Shown here: piece by piece, positions 51,032-58,833 of the stretch
Layout: every line of letters starts with the position of its first letter
Numbering within the stretch: position 1 is the first letter of the stretch
From: Alistipes sp.
GTDB taxonomy: Bacteria; Bacteroidota; Bacteroidia; Bacteroidales; Rikenellaceae
NCBI GenBank assembly: GCA_020026335.1
Contig: JAHHQO010000008.1
Location: 1 to 64,000 of the forward strand
DNA: 64,000 nt
Direction: 5' to 3'
Position numbers and translations under genes: made by a program
The notes under the pieces: model-generated
The model's database searches: none
What the model was told of the DNA's origin: nothing
Seen by the model: only the letters and a program-made list of their open reading frames with translations

Positions 51032-51466
51032 ATGGCTGTTGTCATAAGAGAAGCAAGAGAAGTGGACGAGCCCCTGTTGGAGGGTGTCGGACGACTTCTG
51101 CCCCAGCTGTCGCCCCGTCTGACGCAGGCGGACGGCGAGCTGTTGCGGCGTATGGTCGAGAGCCCCTCGGCACGACTTGTCGTTGCGGAGGAGGAGGGCA
51201 GAGTGGTCGGTATGCTGAGTCTGGTGTGGTACGATGTGCCGTCGGGTCGCAAGGCCTGGGTGGAAGATGTGGTGACCGATTCTTCGGTGCGCGGTCGCGG
51301 TATCGGTCGTCTGCTGGTGCAGCGTGCCGAACAGCTGGTGGCGGAGAACGGCGTGGCGAAACTCATGCTCACCTCATCGGCGCACCGTGTGGCGGCACAT
51401 GCCCTTTATCGTTCGGAAAATTTCGAAGTGGCAGACACCACGGTGTTTGCCCGTAAAATTCAATAA
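51032..51466 (+). CDS. GNAT family N-acetyltransferase
   Basis: 144-residue acetyl-CoA-dependent transferase. The N-terminus AVVIREAREVDEPLL is typical; the acetyl-CoA loop is VRGRGIGRLLVQRAE (motif A), preceded by AWVEDVVTDSSV. The C-terminal LMLTSSAHRVAAHALYRSENFE fits the family. Its substrate cannot be told. The AsmA-like gene starts 2 bp after its stop. Confidence 0.9.
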   Translation: MAVVIREAREVDEPLLEGVGRLLPQLSPRLTQADGELLRRMVESPSARLVVAEEEGRVVGMLSLVWYDVPSGRKAWVEDVVTDSSVRGRGIGRLLVQRAEQLVAENGVAKLMLTSSAHRVAAHALYRSENFEVADTTVFARKIQ

Positions 51467-51468
51467 TC

Positions 51469-54165
51469 ATGAGAAAGATAGTTAAAATTACAGCCATTGT
51501 TGTGGTTTCAATTTTGGCTGTTGCCCTGATCGTTCCCTCGCTGATGAGCGGCACGGTGGCCGACATCGTCAAACGCGAAGCCAACACGATGCTGAAAGCC
51601 CGTTTGGATTTCGGAAAGCTCGATATCAGCCTGCTGAGACATTTCCCCCACGCTTCGGTGGAGATTACCGACCTTACGCTGGTGGGCAGTGAGCCTTTCG
51701 AGGGAGATACCATCGTATCGGCAGAACGTGTGTCGGTGGTGGTCAATCTCCTGTCGCTGTTCTCCGATGAGGGCTTCGAGGTGAACAAGGTGTTGCTCTC
51801 GACACCGAGTGTCAATGCCCGCAAGCTGGCGGACGGTGCCGTGAACTGGGACGTGATGCGCCCCTCGGACGAACCCGCAGTGGAGGAAGTCGAGGAGGAG
51901 AGCGAGAAGTCGCCCTCATCGTTCAAACTTCAGGTGGAGGAGTTTCGCATCTCGAACGCCACCATCATGTTCCGTGACGACTCGTCACACGTGGCATTCC
52001 GCACATCACCCCTCGCTCTGCGATTGAGGGGCGATATGTCGGCAGACAAGACCAACCTCGATTTGAGACTGACCGCCGACAAGACGGGTCTGGAGTCGGG
52101 CGGTGTGCCGCTGATGAGCGATGTGAACATCGATTTGAAAGCCGATGTGGCTGCCGATTTCGTTGCGCGCCGCTTCACCTTCAATGAAAATTCGCTGATG
52201 CTCAATGCCGTGGCATTGAGTCTGGACGGCTGGGCTGCCATGACCGACCGAGGTTGGAACATGGACATCAAGGCAGGTTGCGACCGCGTGATGTTCAAGG
52301 ATTTGCTCTCTCTCCTGCCGGCATTCTACACCCGTGACTTCAAGGAGCTGTCGGCTTCGGGCGAGTTGTCGTTGGGCGTGATGGCTAAGGGCGAGATGTA
52401 CGGTCGTCAGTTGCCGAAGTTCGAATTGTCGGCAGGCATCAAGGACGGTAGTTTCCGCTATGCGTCACTGCCCCGTGCCGTGTCGGACATTCAGATGACA
52501 TTCAAGGTGACCAACCCCGGTGGGGTGATGGATAAGACGGTGGTCGATTTGAGCCGCTTCTCGTTGCGCATGGGTGACAACGCCCTCGCACTGGGCTGCT
52601 ACGCCACCAATCTGGCGAGTGACCCCTACGTGAAGTTCTCGACCAAGGGACGCCTCGATTTGGGTATGGTCCACGAGGTCTATCCGTTGGAGAAAGATAC
52701 CAAACTGGGCGGTGCCATTACCGCCGACATTGCTTTGGCAGGTAACCTCTCGGCTGTCGAGAAGGGGGCTTATCAGAAGATTGACGGCGGTGGTCGATTG
52801 ACCATCGAGGAGCTGGGACTCACCGTTCCCACACTGCCCGATGTCAAGATTCGCCGCGCGGCTGCCAGCGTGACACCGCAGGCGATGACCCTCGGTGAGC
52901 TGGACGTGAAGGTCGGACACAGCGACATCGTTGCCAATGGTCAGGTGGTGGGCTATCTGGGCTACCTGTTGCGTGACGACAAACTCTCGGGTCGTCTGTA
53001 CGTGAAGTCGAATCTTTTGGACTTCAACGAGATTATGAACACCCTGCCCGATTCGGAGGTCTCGGTTGAGGAAGCCCCCGAAGAGGAGGAGGCCGCACCT
53101 GCAACCGGCGAGGTGGCACCGCTGCGTGTTCCCGAAAATATCAACCTCTCGCTCAATACCGACATCGCTAAAGTGCGTTTGGCAAAGATGGAGATGGACC
53201 AAATCAAAGGTAATGTGAGCATGAACAACGGCGTGTTGTCGCTCGACAATCTCTCGATGAAGCTCTTTGACGGCTCTGCCGTGGCTTCGGGCAGTTACTC
53301 GACCGCTGAAGACCCCATGCGTCCGGCACTGAAACTCTCGTTGCGCTTCACCGATGCTTCGTTTGCCAAGACCTTCGACCAGCTGGAGATGATTCAGAAG
53401 ATGGTGCCCATCTTCGCCAAGACGGGCGGCAACTACTCGCTGGGTATGGAGATGTCGGCGAACCTCAATCACGAGATGGCACCCGATGTCATGTCTGTCA
53501 ATGCCGCAGGCGGTATTCGCTCGAAGAACATCAAGTTGCAGCAGCTGGAGGTCTTCGACAAGCTGGCTACGATGCTCAACAATCAGAACCTGCGCAATAT
53601 CGAAGCGCGTGATGTGGCCATCGACTTCGCCATTCGCAACGGCAGAGTCTACACCGAGCCGTTCGACCTCAAGCTGGCAGGCGTGGACCTCAATCTGTCG
53701 GGTTCGACAGGTCTTGACCAAAGCATCGACTATGTGGCAAAGGTCAAACTGCCCAACGCAAGTGCCAAGGGCGTATTGCAGAATGTCAATGTGCTGATTG
53801 GCGGTACATTCTCCTCGCCCAAGATTTCGGTGGGTGTGAAGGAAGCCGCACAGGAGGCCGTCAGAAACATCATCGAAGACCAAATCGGTTCGATGATTGG
53901 TGACAAACCCCTCTCGCAGCACTCCGAGAAACTCATGGAGGAGGCACGCCGTGGCGGTGCACAGCTCATCGAGAAGGCCAAACAGCAGCGCGACAAGCTG
54001 GTGGAGGAGGCCTCGAAGAAGGGTAAGCTGGCTGAGTTAGCCGCACGCAAGGCCGGTGACAAGCTGGTTGCCGAGGCCGAGCGTCAGGCGCAGAAGATGG
54101 TCGATAAGGCCGCCGCACAGGTCGAGAAAAACGCCCCGAAGGCGGACTCTACGGCAACGAAATAA
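51469..54165 (+). CDS. AsmA-like envelope protein
   Basis: 898-residue protein with one N-terminal transmembrane helix (IVKITAIVVVSILAVALIVP) and a long periplasmic part. It has the AsmA N-terminal pattern RLDFGKLDISLLRHFPHASVEI and the AsmA_2-like C-terminal region near 580-770. AsmA/TamB-type proteins form hydrophobic grooves that move lipids toward the outer membrane. The last about 100 residues are Lys/Ala/Glu-rich helices, possibly a coiled coil, and LSQHSEKLMEEARR begins them. Co-transcribed with the GNAT gene. Confidence 0.87.
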   Translation: MRKIVKITAIVVVSILAVALIVPSLMSGTVADIVKREANTMLKARLDFGKLDISLLRHFPHASVEITDLTLVGSEPFEGDTIVSAERVSVVVNLLSLFSDEGFEVNKVLLSTPSVNARKLADGAVNWDVMRPSDEPAVEEVEEESEKSPSSFKLQVEEFRISNATIMFRDDSSHVAFRTSPLALRLRGDMSADKTNLDLRLTADKTGLESGGVPLMSDVNIDLKADVAADFVARRFTFNENSLMLNAVALSLDGWAAMTDRGWNMDIKAGCDRVMFKDLLSLLPAFYTRDFKELSASGELSLGVMAKGEMYGRQLPKFELSAGIKDGSFRYASLPRAVSDIQMTFKVTNPGGVMDKTVVDLSRFSLRMGDNALALGCYATNLASDPYVKFSTKGRLDLGMVHEVYPLEKDTKLGGAITADIALAGNLSAVEKGAYQKIDGGGRLTIEELGLTVPTLPDVKIRRAAASVTPQAMTLGELDVKVGHSDIVANGQVVGYLGYLLRDDKLSGRLYVKSNLLDFNEIMNTLPDSEVSVEEAPEEEEAAPATGEVAPLRVPENINLSLNTDIAKVRLAKMEMDQIKGNVSMNNGVLSLDNLSMKLFDGSAVASGSYSTAEDPMRPALKLSLRFTDASFAKTFDQLEMIQKMVPIFAKTGGNYSLGMEMSANLNHEMAPDVMSVNAAGGIRSKNIKLQQLEVFDKLATMLNNQNLRNIEARDVAIDFAIRNGRVYTEPFDLKLAGVDLNLSGSTGLDQSIDYVAKVKLPNASAKGVLQNVNVLIGGTFSSPKISVGVKEAAQEAVRNIIEDQIGSMIGDKPLSQHSEKLMEEARRGGAQLIEKAKQQRDKLVEEASKKGKLAELAARKAGDKLVAEAERQAQKMVDKAAAQVEKNAPKADSTATK

Positions 54166-54184
54166 TCTGATACCTGAAAAATAG

Positions 54185-54219
54185 AAAAGGCTGACCCTCG
54201 ACCGGGTCAGCCTTTTTTA
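54185..54219 (+). terminator. Terminator of the AsmA-like gene
   Basis: AAAAGGCTGACCC/GGGTCAGCCTTTT 13-bp stem with a 5-nt loop and T-run; nearly the same as the prfC terminator. Confidence 0.9.
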
Positions 54220-54245
54220 TCGGGTTGTGGGACGCGCCCACCGAA

Positions 54246-55211
54246 CTACTGAATCAGATACCAAATATATGCTACATAGACGAGCAACATAATCGCACCC
54301 TCGATTCTGTCTAACTCGCGTTTGCGGAAGGTGAATGCCGAGACGAAGAGCAGCAGCGACCCCAACACCACGGTCATGATATCGACCGGCGTGATACCGC
54401 CCATGGTCAGCGGACGAATGGTGGAGCTGATACCCAAAATCATCAGAATGTTGGCGATGTTCGAACCGATGACATTACCCAACGCCATGTCCGACTTGCC
54501 CTTCATCAGCGAGACCACCGACGAAGCCAATTCGGGGAGCGAAGTACCGCCTGCCACCAAAGTGATGGCAATCACCGAGTCGCTCACGCCCAAGGTTTTG
54601 GCCAGTGCTGTGGCGTGGTCGAGGAAGAGGTCACCGCCGTAAATCAATCCGAAAAGACCGCCGATAATCATCACTGCCGCCAACCATACGGCTACGGGCT
54701 TCTTCTTCGGTGTCTCCTCCTCCGTGGTGGCATCGATGGCCTGCGAGTGTCCGGTGGCTTTGATGGTGTACCACATTACACCGCCGTACAGCAGAAGCAT
54801 GAAGATACCCTCCCAACGCGAGATGTGGTTCACGTCCGCAAGGTGGAGAAATTCGTCCGACACGAAGAGCAGGAGCAGCAGCGACACGAGCATCAGAATG
54901 GGAATGTCGCGGCGGATGTTCGAAGCGGTGAGTCGCAGGGGGCGAATAAGGGCGCAGATGCCCAGAATGACGAATACGTTGAAGGCATTGGAGCCGATCA
55001 CATTACCGATGGCAATGCTGCTGTTGCCCTCTATCGATGAGAGGACGGAGACCACCAATTCGGGGGTCGAGGTGCCTACCGCCACGATGGTCAGTCCGAT
55101 GATAAATTCGGGTACGCGGAAACGCTCGGCAACGGCTGCCGAACCGTCGGTCAGGAAGTTGGCGCCGATGAGAATCATCGCCAGACCGACAATCAAAAGT
55201 AAAATGTCCAT
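54246..55211 (-). CDS. Calcium/sodium antiporter, CaCA family (YrbG-like)
   Basis: 321-residue inner membrane antiporter with about ten helices in two inverted halves. The alpha-repeats are VAVGTSTPELVVSVLSS (near residue 45) and AGGTSLPELASSVVSL (near 215), each with the ion-binding acidic residue, followed by GNVIGSNAFN and GNVIGSNIAN. It follows the ZIP gene by 18 bp, so both are probably on one transcript. Confidence 0.92.
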   Translation of the reverse strand: MDILLLIVGLAMILIGANFLTDGSAAVAERFRVPEFIIGLTIVAVGTSTPELVVSVLSSIEGNSSIAIGNVIGSNAFNVFVILGICALIRPLRLTASNIRRDIPILMLVSLLLLLFVSDEFLHLADVNHISRWEGIFMLLLYGGVMWYTIKATGHSQAIDATTEEETPKKKPVAVWLAAVMIIGGLFGLIYGGDLFLDHATALAKTLGVSDSVIAITLVAGGTSLPELASSVVSLMKGKSDMALGNVIGSNIANILMILGISSTIRPLTMGGITPVDIMTVVLGSLLLFVSAFTFRKRELDRIEGAIMLLVYVAYIWYLIQ

Positions 55212-55229
55212 ATTGTTTGTTTGATGTGT

Positions 55230-56024
55230 TTAGGCTAAAAGAATCAGACTCAGTGCCATGACCGCCATACCGGTCACCACACCGAAAATCGAGAGGTGCG
55301 CCTCGCCGTATTCGCGTGCGGCAGGCAGAAGTTCGTCTATCGAGATGAAGACCATGATACCTGCCACTCCCGAAAGAATGCAACCCATGAGCGTTTCGGT
55401 CATGAAGGGCATGAGCATGAAGTACGCCAAGAGAGCACCCACAGGCTCTGCCAAACCCGACAGGAGGGAGTAGAAAAATGCCTTCTTGCGGTTACCCGTG
55501 GCATAATATATCGGTATCGAGACGGCGATACCCTCGGGAATGTTGTGTATGGCGATGGCCACGGCGATGGCCACACCGAGGGCGGTGTTATCGACCGCCG
55601 AGGCGAAGGTGGCGATACCCTCGGGGAAGTTGTGAATGGCGATGGCCAGTGCCGTGAGTACGCCCATACGCATGAGGGCGGGGTGGGGAGCGTTCATCTC
55701 CTCGACACGGTGCGCCTCGTGGGGGTTCTCAAACGAGGGGACGAGGGCGTCGATGAGTCCGATGATGAGTATGCCGGCGAAGAAGCTCACCACCGTGAGT
55801 ACCGTGCCGGTCTTGTCGCCCCATGCCGAGGAGAGTGCCACTTCGGCTTCGTGGAACAGCTCCACGAACGATACGTATATCATCACGCCGCCCGACAGAC
55901 CGAGCGAGAACGACAAGAGTCGTTTGTTGGTGCGCTTGGCGAAGAAGGCAATGGCACTGCCGATGCCCGTGGCAAGACCTGCACCCAGAGTGAGCAGTAA
56001 TGCCCATTGAATATTTTGTTCCAT
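55230..56024 (-). CDS. zupT: ZIP family zinc transporter (ZupT-like)
   Basis: 264-residue inner membrane importer of zinc and perhaps other divalent metals. Eight hydrophobic helices, with the paired HNFPEGIATF and HNIPEGIAVS metal-binding motifs of helices IV and V, define the family. The loop GDKTGTV and a His-poor cytoplasmic loop are ordinary. It is the promoter-proximal gene of a two-gene metal-transport unit with the CaCA antiporter. Substrate preference is inferred. Confidence 0.92.
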   Translation of the reverse strand: MEQNIQWALLLTLGAGLATGIGSAIAFFAKRTNKRLLSFSLGLSGGVMIYVSFVELFHEAEVALSSAWGDKTGTVLTVVSFFAGILIIGLIDALVPSFENPHEAHRVEEMNAPHPALMRMGVLTALAIAIHNFPEGIATFASAVDNTALGVAIAVAIAIHNIPEGIAVSIPIYYATGNRKKAFFYSLLSGLAEPVGALLAYFMLMPFMTETLMGCILSGVAGIMVFISIDELLPAAREYGEAHLSIFGVVTGMAVMALSLILLA

Positions 56025-56248
56025 TGGTGTTTTCGGGTGTGTGTTACTAAATTATGCATTGCGGAAATCCGTACTGCGGATTTTTCGTGAACGAGGCCAA
56101 AGGTATGGGTTTATTTTTGTTCGTGCAATAGTGTGTTTTAGGCATATTGACATCCTGCGAAATATTGAACTGAAAGTGTTGCAAAATAGGGCGTTGGGGG
56201 CGTAAATGGGAAAATGATGATGATTTGTTGAAAAATTTTATCAAAGTT

Positions 56249-56280
56249 TTTGCACGGAGAATGAAAATAGACTAACTTTG
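56249..56280 (+). promoter_or_regulatory. Promoter of the pyr operon
   Basis: -33 TTTG (56249-56252), 20-bp spacer, -7 TAACTTTG (56273-56280). Transcript start is expected near 56287, giving a leader of about 175 nt before pyrC. Confidence 0.75.
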
Positions 56281-56290
56281 CGGCATAAAT

Positions 56291-56419
56291 ATGTACGATA
56301 TATTGACACCGCATCTTATGAATTGTAAGCCTCAAAATATATCCTCTGCTTCTTGCTTTTGGCAGAATTATTGGTCGGGTTTCGTTTCTCCGATGCAATT
56401 GGTGTTTTCGTTTTATTAG
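56291..56419 (+). CDS. Possible 42-codon leader peptide of the pyr operon
   Basis: An ORF starts about 4 nt after the predicted transcript start (MYDILTPHLMNCKPQ...) and ends with TAG at 56417-56419, whose last two bases are the first two of the terminator stem. Its 3' half is T-rich (VFSFY-TAG). The layout matches E. coli pyrBI, where translation of a leader of about 44 codons lets polymerase pass an attenuator when UTP is low. No Shine-Dalgarno-like sequence is possible with such a short 5' end. A chance ORF of this length in AT-rich DNA is quite possible, so confidence is limited. Confidence 0.4.
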   Translation: MYDILTPHLMNCKPQNISSASCFWQNYWSGFVSPMQLVFSFY

Positions 56420-56450
56420 GGTAGCTGTTATAGTTGCCCTATTTTTTTTA
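56418..56450 (+). terminator. Attenuator-like terminator in the pyrC leader
   Basis: AGGGTAGCT (56418-56426) pairs along its full length with AGTTGCCCT (56432-56440), two pairs being G-T, with a GTTAT loop, then ATTTTTTTTA. It lies between the promoter and the pyrC start codon at 56462. Confidence 0.7.
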
Positions 56451-56461
56451 GGTAGTAATCT

Positions 56462-57739
56462 ATGAAAACCTTTTACATCAATGCTGAAATTTTCCGCGGC
56501 AACCGCTTCGAAAAAGGGGTGCTGGCCGTTGAGGACGGACGTATTGTCGAGGGGGGCGAACCCTGCGAGGGCGACCGTGTGATTGACCTCGAAGGACTGA
56601 CACTCATGCCCGGTCTGGTCGATGTGCATGTCCACTTCCGTGAACCCGGATTTACGGAGAAGGAGACCATTCTCTTCGGCAGCCGTGCGGCGGCACATGG
56701 CGGCTACACCACCGTGTGCACCATGCCCAATCTCAATCCTGCTCCCGACTCGGTGGAGAATCTGGAGCGTCAGTTGGAACCCATACGCCGTGATGCTGTG
56801 GTGAGAGTCATTCCCTACGGCTGCATCACCCGCGGTCAGAAGGGCTGCGGCGAATTGGTCGATTACCCCTCCATTGCCGATAAGGTGGTCGGTTTCTCCG
56901 ACGACGGACGCGGCGTACAGGAGGAGAGCCTCATGGAGAAAGCCATGAGCGAAGTGGTCAAGACGGGTAAACCCGTGGTGGCTCACTGCGAGGTGAACGA
57001 CCTCCTGCACGGCGGATATATCCACGACGGCATCTACTGCCACGAGCACGGCCACAAGGGCATCTGCTCGGAGAGCGAATGGCAGCAGGTCGAGCGCGAC
57101 ATCCGTCTGGCCGAAAAGACCGGTTGTCAGTACCACGTGTGCCACGTATCGACCAAGGAGAGTGTCGAGCTGGTGCGTCAGGCCAAGGCACGCGGTGTGA
57201 AGGTGAGCTGTGAGACGGCTCCCCACTACCTGCTGCTCACGGAGAACGACCTTCAGGAGGACGGACGTTTCAAGATGAATCCCCCCTTGAGAAGTGTCGA
57301 AGACAATCTGGCACTCATCAACGGAGTTGTGGACGGAACCATCGAGGTCGTCGCCACCGACCATGCACCCCACACCGCCGAGCAAAAATCGCGCGGTTTG
57401 CAGGGCAGTGCCATGGGTATCGTGGGACTCGAGTGTGCCTTCCCCCTGCTCTACACTTATATGGTGAAACGCGGCGTCATCTCGCTGGAGAAACTCGTCG
57501 AGCTGATGTCGGTGAATCCCTCACGTCTCTTCTCGCTGGGCGAGGGTCTGAGGGTGGGAGCACCTGCCGATTTCACCGTCATGGACCTCAATGCGGAGTC
57601 GGTCATCGACCCGGACACCTTCCTCTCGAAGGGACGCTCGACACCGTTTGCCGGCTGGAAGGTCGCTTCGAAAACCATGCTGACCGTGGTCGGCGGAGTT
57701 ATTGCGTATAAAGACGAACACATGCAAATCATAAAATAA
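56462..57739 (+). CDS. pyrC: Dihydroorotase
   Basis: 425-residue zinc amidohydrolase that cyclises carbamoyl aspartate to dihydroorotate. The metal-binding start DVHVHFREPGFTEKET, the Asn/His sites in CEVNDLLHGG and CHVSTKESV, and ATDHAPHTAEQK near residue 300 with the catalytic Asp are all visible. Length fits the class I type. It is the first gene of the pyr operon; carA starts 2 bp after its stop. Confidence 0.95.
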   Translation: MKTFYINAEIFRGNRFEKGVLAVEDGRIVEGGEPCEGDRVIDLEGLTLMPGLVDVHVHFREPGFTEKETILFGSRAAAHGGYTTVCTMPNLNPAPDSVENLERQLEPIRRDAVVRVIPYGCITRGQKGCGELVDYPSIADKVVGFSDDGRGVQEESLMEKAMSEVVKTGKPVVAHCEVNDLLHGGYIHDGIYCHEHGHKGICSESEWQQVERDIRLAEKTGCQYHVCHVSTKESVELVRQAKARGVKVSCETAPHYLLLTENDLQEDGRFKMNPPLRSVEDNLALINGVVDGTIEVVATDHAPHTAEQKSRGLQGSAMGIVGLECAFPLLYTYMVKRGVISLEKLVELMSVNPSRLFSLGEGLRVGAPADFTVMDLNAESVIDPDTFLSKGRSTPFAGWKVASKTMLTVVGGVIAYKDEHMQIIK

Positions 57740-57741
57740 GG

Positions 57742-58833
57742 ATGAAACCCTACACAAAGAAAATTGTTCTGGAGGATGGCCGCGAGTTCTACGGTTACGG
57801 CTTCGGTGCCTCCAAGGAGACCATCAGCGAGTTGGTATTCAATACCTCGATGGTGGGCTATCAGGAGATTATGTCGGACCGCACCTATACGGGCCAGATG
57901 GTGGTGATGACCTATCCCCTCATCGGCAACTACGGTATGGCTGACGAGGACTACGAGACCAAGACCCCTTCCATCGGCGGTATGATTGTCCGTGAGTACA
58001 ACGACACACCCTCCAATTTCCGATATACAAAGACCCTTGGTGAGGTATTCGAGGAGCACAACATTCCCGGAATCTGGGGTGTCGATACCCGTGCCATCAC
58101 CCGCATCATTCGCGAAGAGGGTACCCAGAAGGTAATCCTTACCGATGCCGCAACCCCCACCGCCGAGGCGTTGGAGCGTCTGCGTCAGTATGAGTTGCCC
58201 AAGAATCTGGTGGAGATAGGCAGCTGCAAGAAGAGATGGATGTCTCGCGTGCCGAACCACACCTACGATGTGGTGGCCGTCGATTGCGGTATCAAGACCA
58301 ACATCGTCCGCCAGCTCAACCGTGAGGGTTGCAATGTGACGGTTGTTCCCTTCAACTCTACCGTGGAGGAGATTATGGCGTTCCGTCCCGACGGTGTGCT
58401 CATCTCCAACGGCCCGGGCAACCCCGAGGACGTGCAGCCTGTTATCGAGCTGGTGAAGGAGTTGCGCGGCAAGTTGCCCATCTTCGGTGTGGGCATGGGA
58501 CATCAGATTATCGCCCTGGCCTACGGTGCCAAGAGCCGCAAGATGAAGTTCGGCCACCGTGGCAGCAACCAGCCCGTGAGAAACCTCGAGACCGGCAGAA
58601 TCGAGATTACCAATCAGAACCACGGTTATGTCATCGACCTCTCATCGCTGGAGGGTACCGACCTCGAACTGACCCACGTCAATGTCATCGACGGTACGGT
58701 CGAGGGTGTGGAGTGCAAGCGCGACATGGTCTTCACCATGCAGTTCCACCCCGAAAATGCTATGGGCCTGCCCAAGAGCAACGAATTGTTTAAGAAGTTT
58801 ACCAAAAAAATGGAGGAGCATAAAAATGCCTAA
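57742..58833 (+). CDS. carA: Carbamoyl-phosphate synthase small subunit, with Gly in place of the catalytic Cys
   Basis: 363-residue subunit that normally hydrolyses glutamine and passes ammonia to CarB. The N-terminal CPSase_sm domain (about 1-150) and class I amidotransferase domain (about 180-360) are complete. Yet the nucleophile elbow reads FGVGMGHQ, with Gly251 (codon GGC at 58492-58494) where the family has Cys (GICLGHQ, Cys269 in E. coli). His and Glu of the triad remain in QFHPEN, and NQNHGYVID is normal. If correct, this enzyme cannot use glutamine and would run on free ammonia, as in vertebrate CPS I, which also lacks the Cys. It overlaps carB by 8 bp. Confidence 0.95.
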   Translation: MKPYTKKIVLEDGREFYGYGFGASKETISELVFNTSMVGYQEIMSDRTYTGQMVVMTYPLIGNYGMADEDYETKTPSIGGMIVREYNDTPSNFRYTKTLGEVFEEHNIPGIWGVDTRAITRIIREEGTQKVILTDAATPTAEALERLRQYELPKNLVEIGSCKKRWMSRVPNHTYDVVAVDCGIKTNIVRQLNREGCNVTVVPFNSTVEEIMAFRPDGVLISNGPGNPEDVQPVIELVKELRGKLPIFGVGMGHQIIALAYGAKSRKMKFGHRGSNQPVRNLETGRIEITNQNHGYVIDLSSLEGTDLELTHVNVIDGTVEGVECKRDMVFTMQFHPENAMGLPKSNELFKKFTKKMEEHKNA

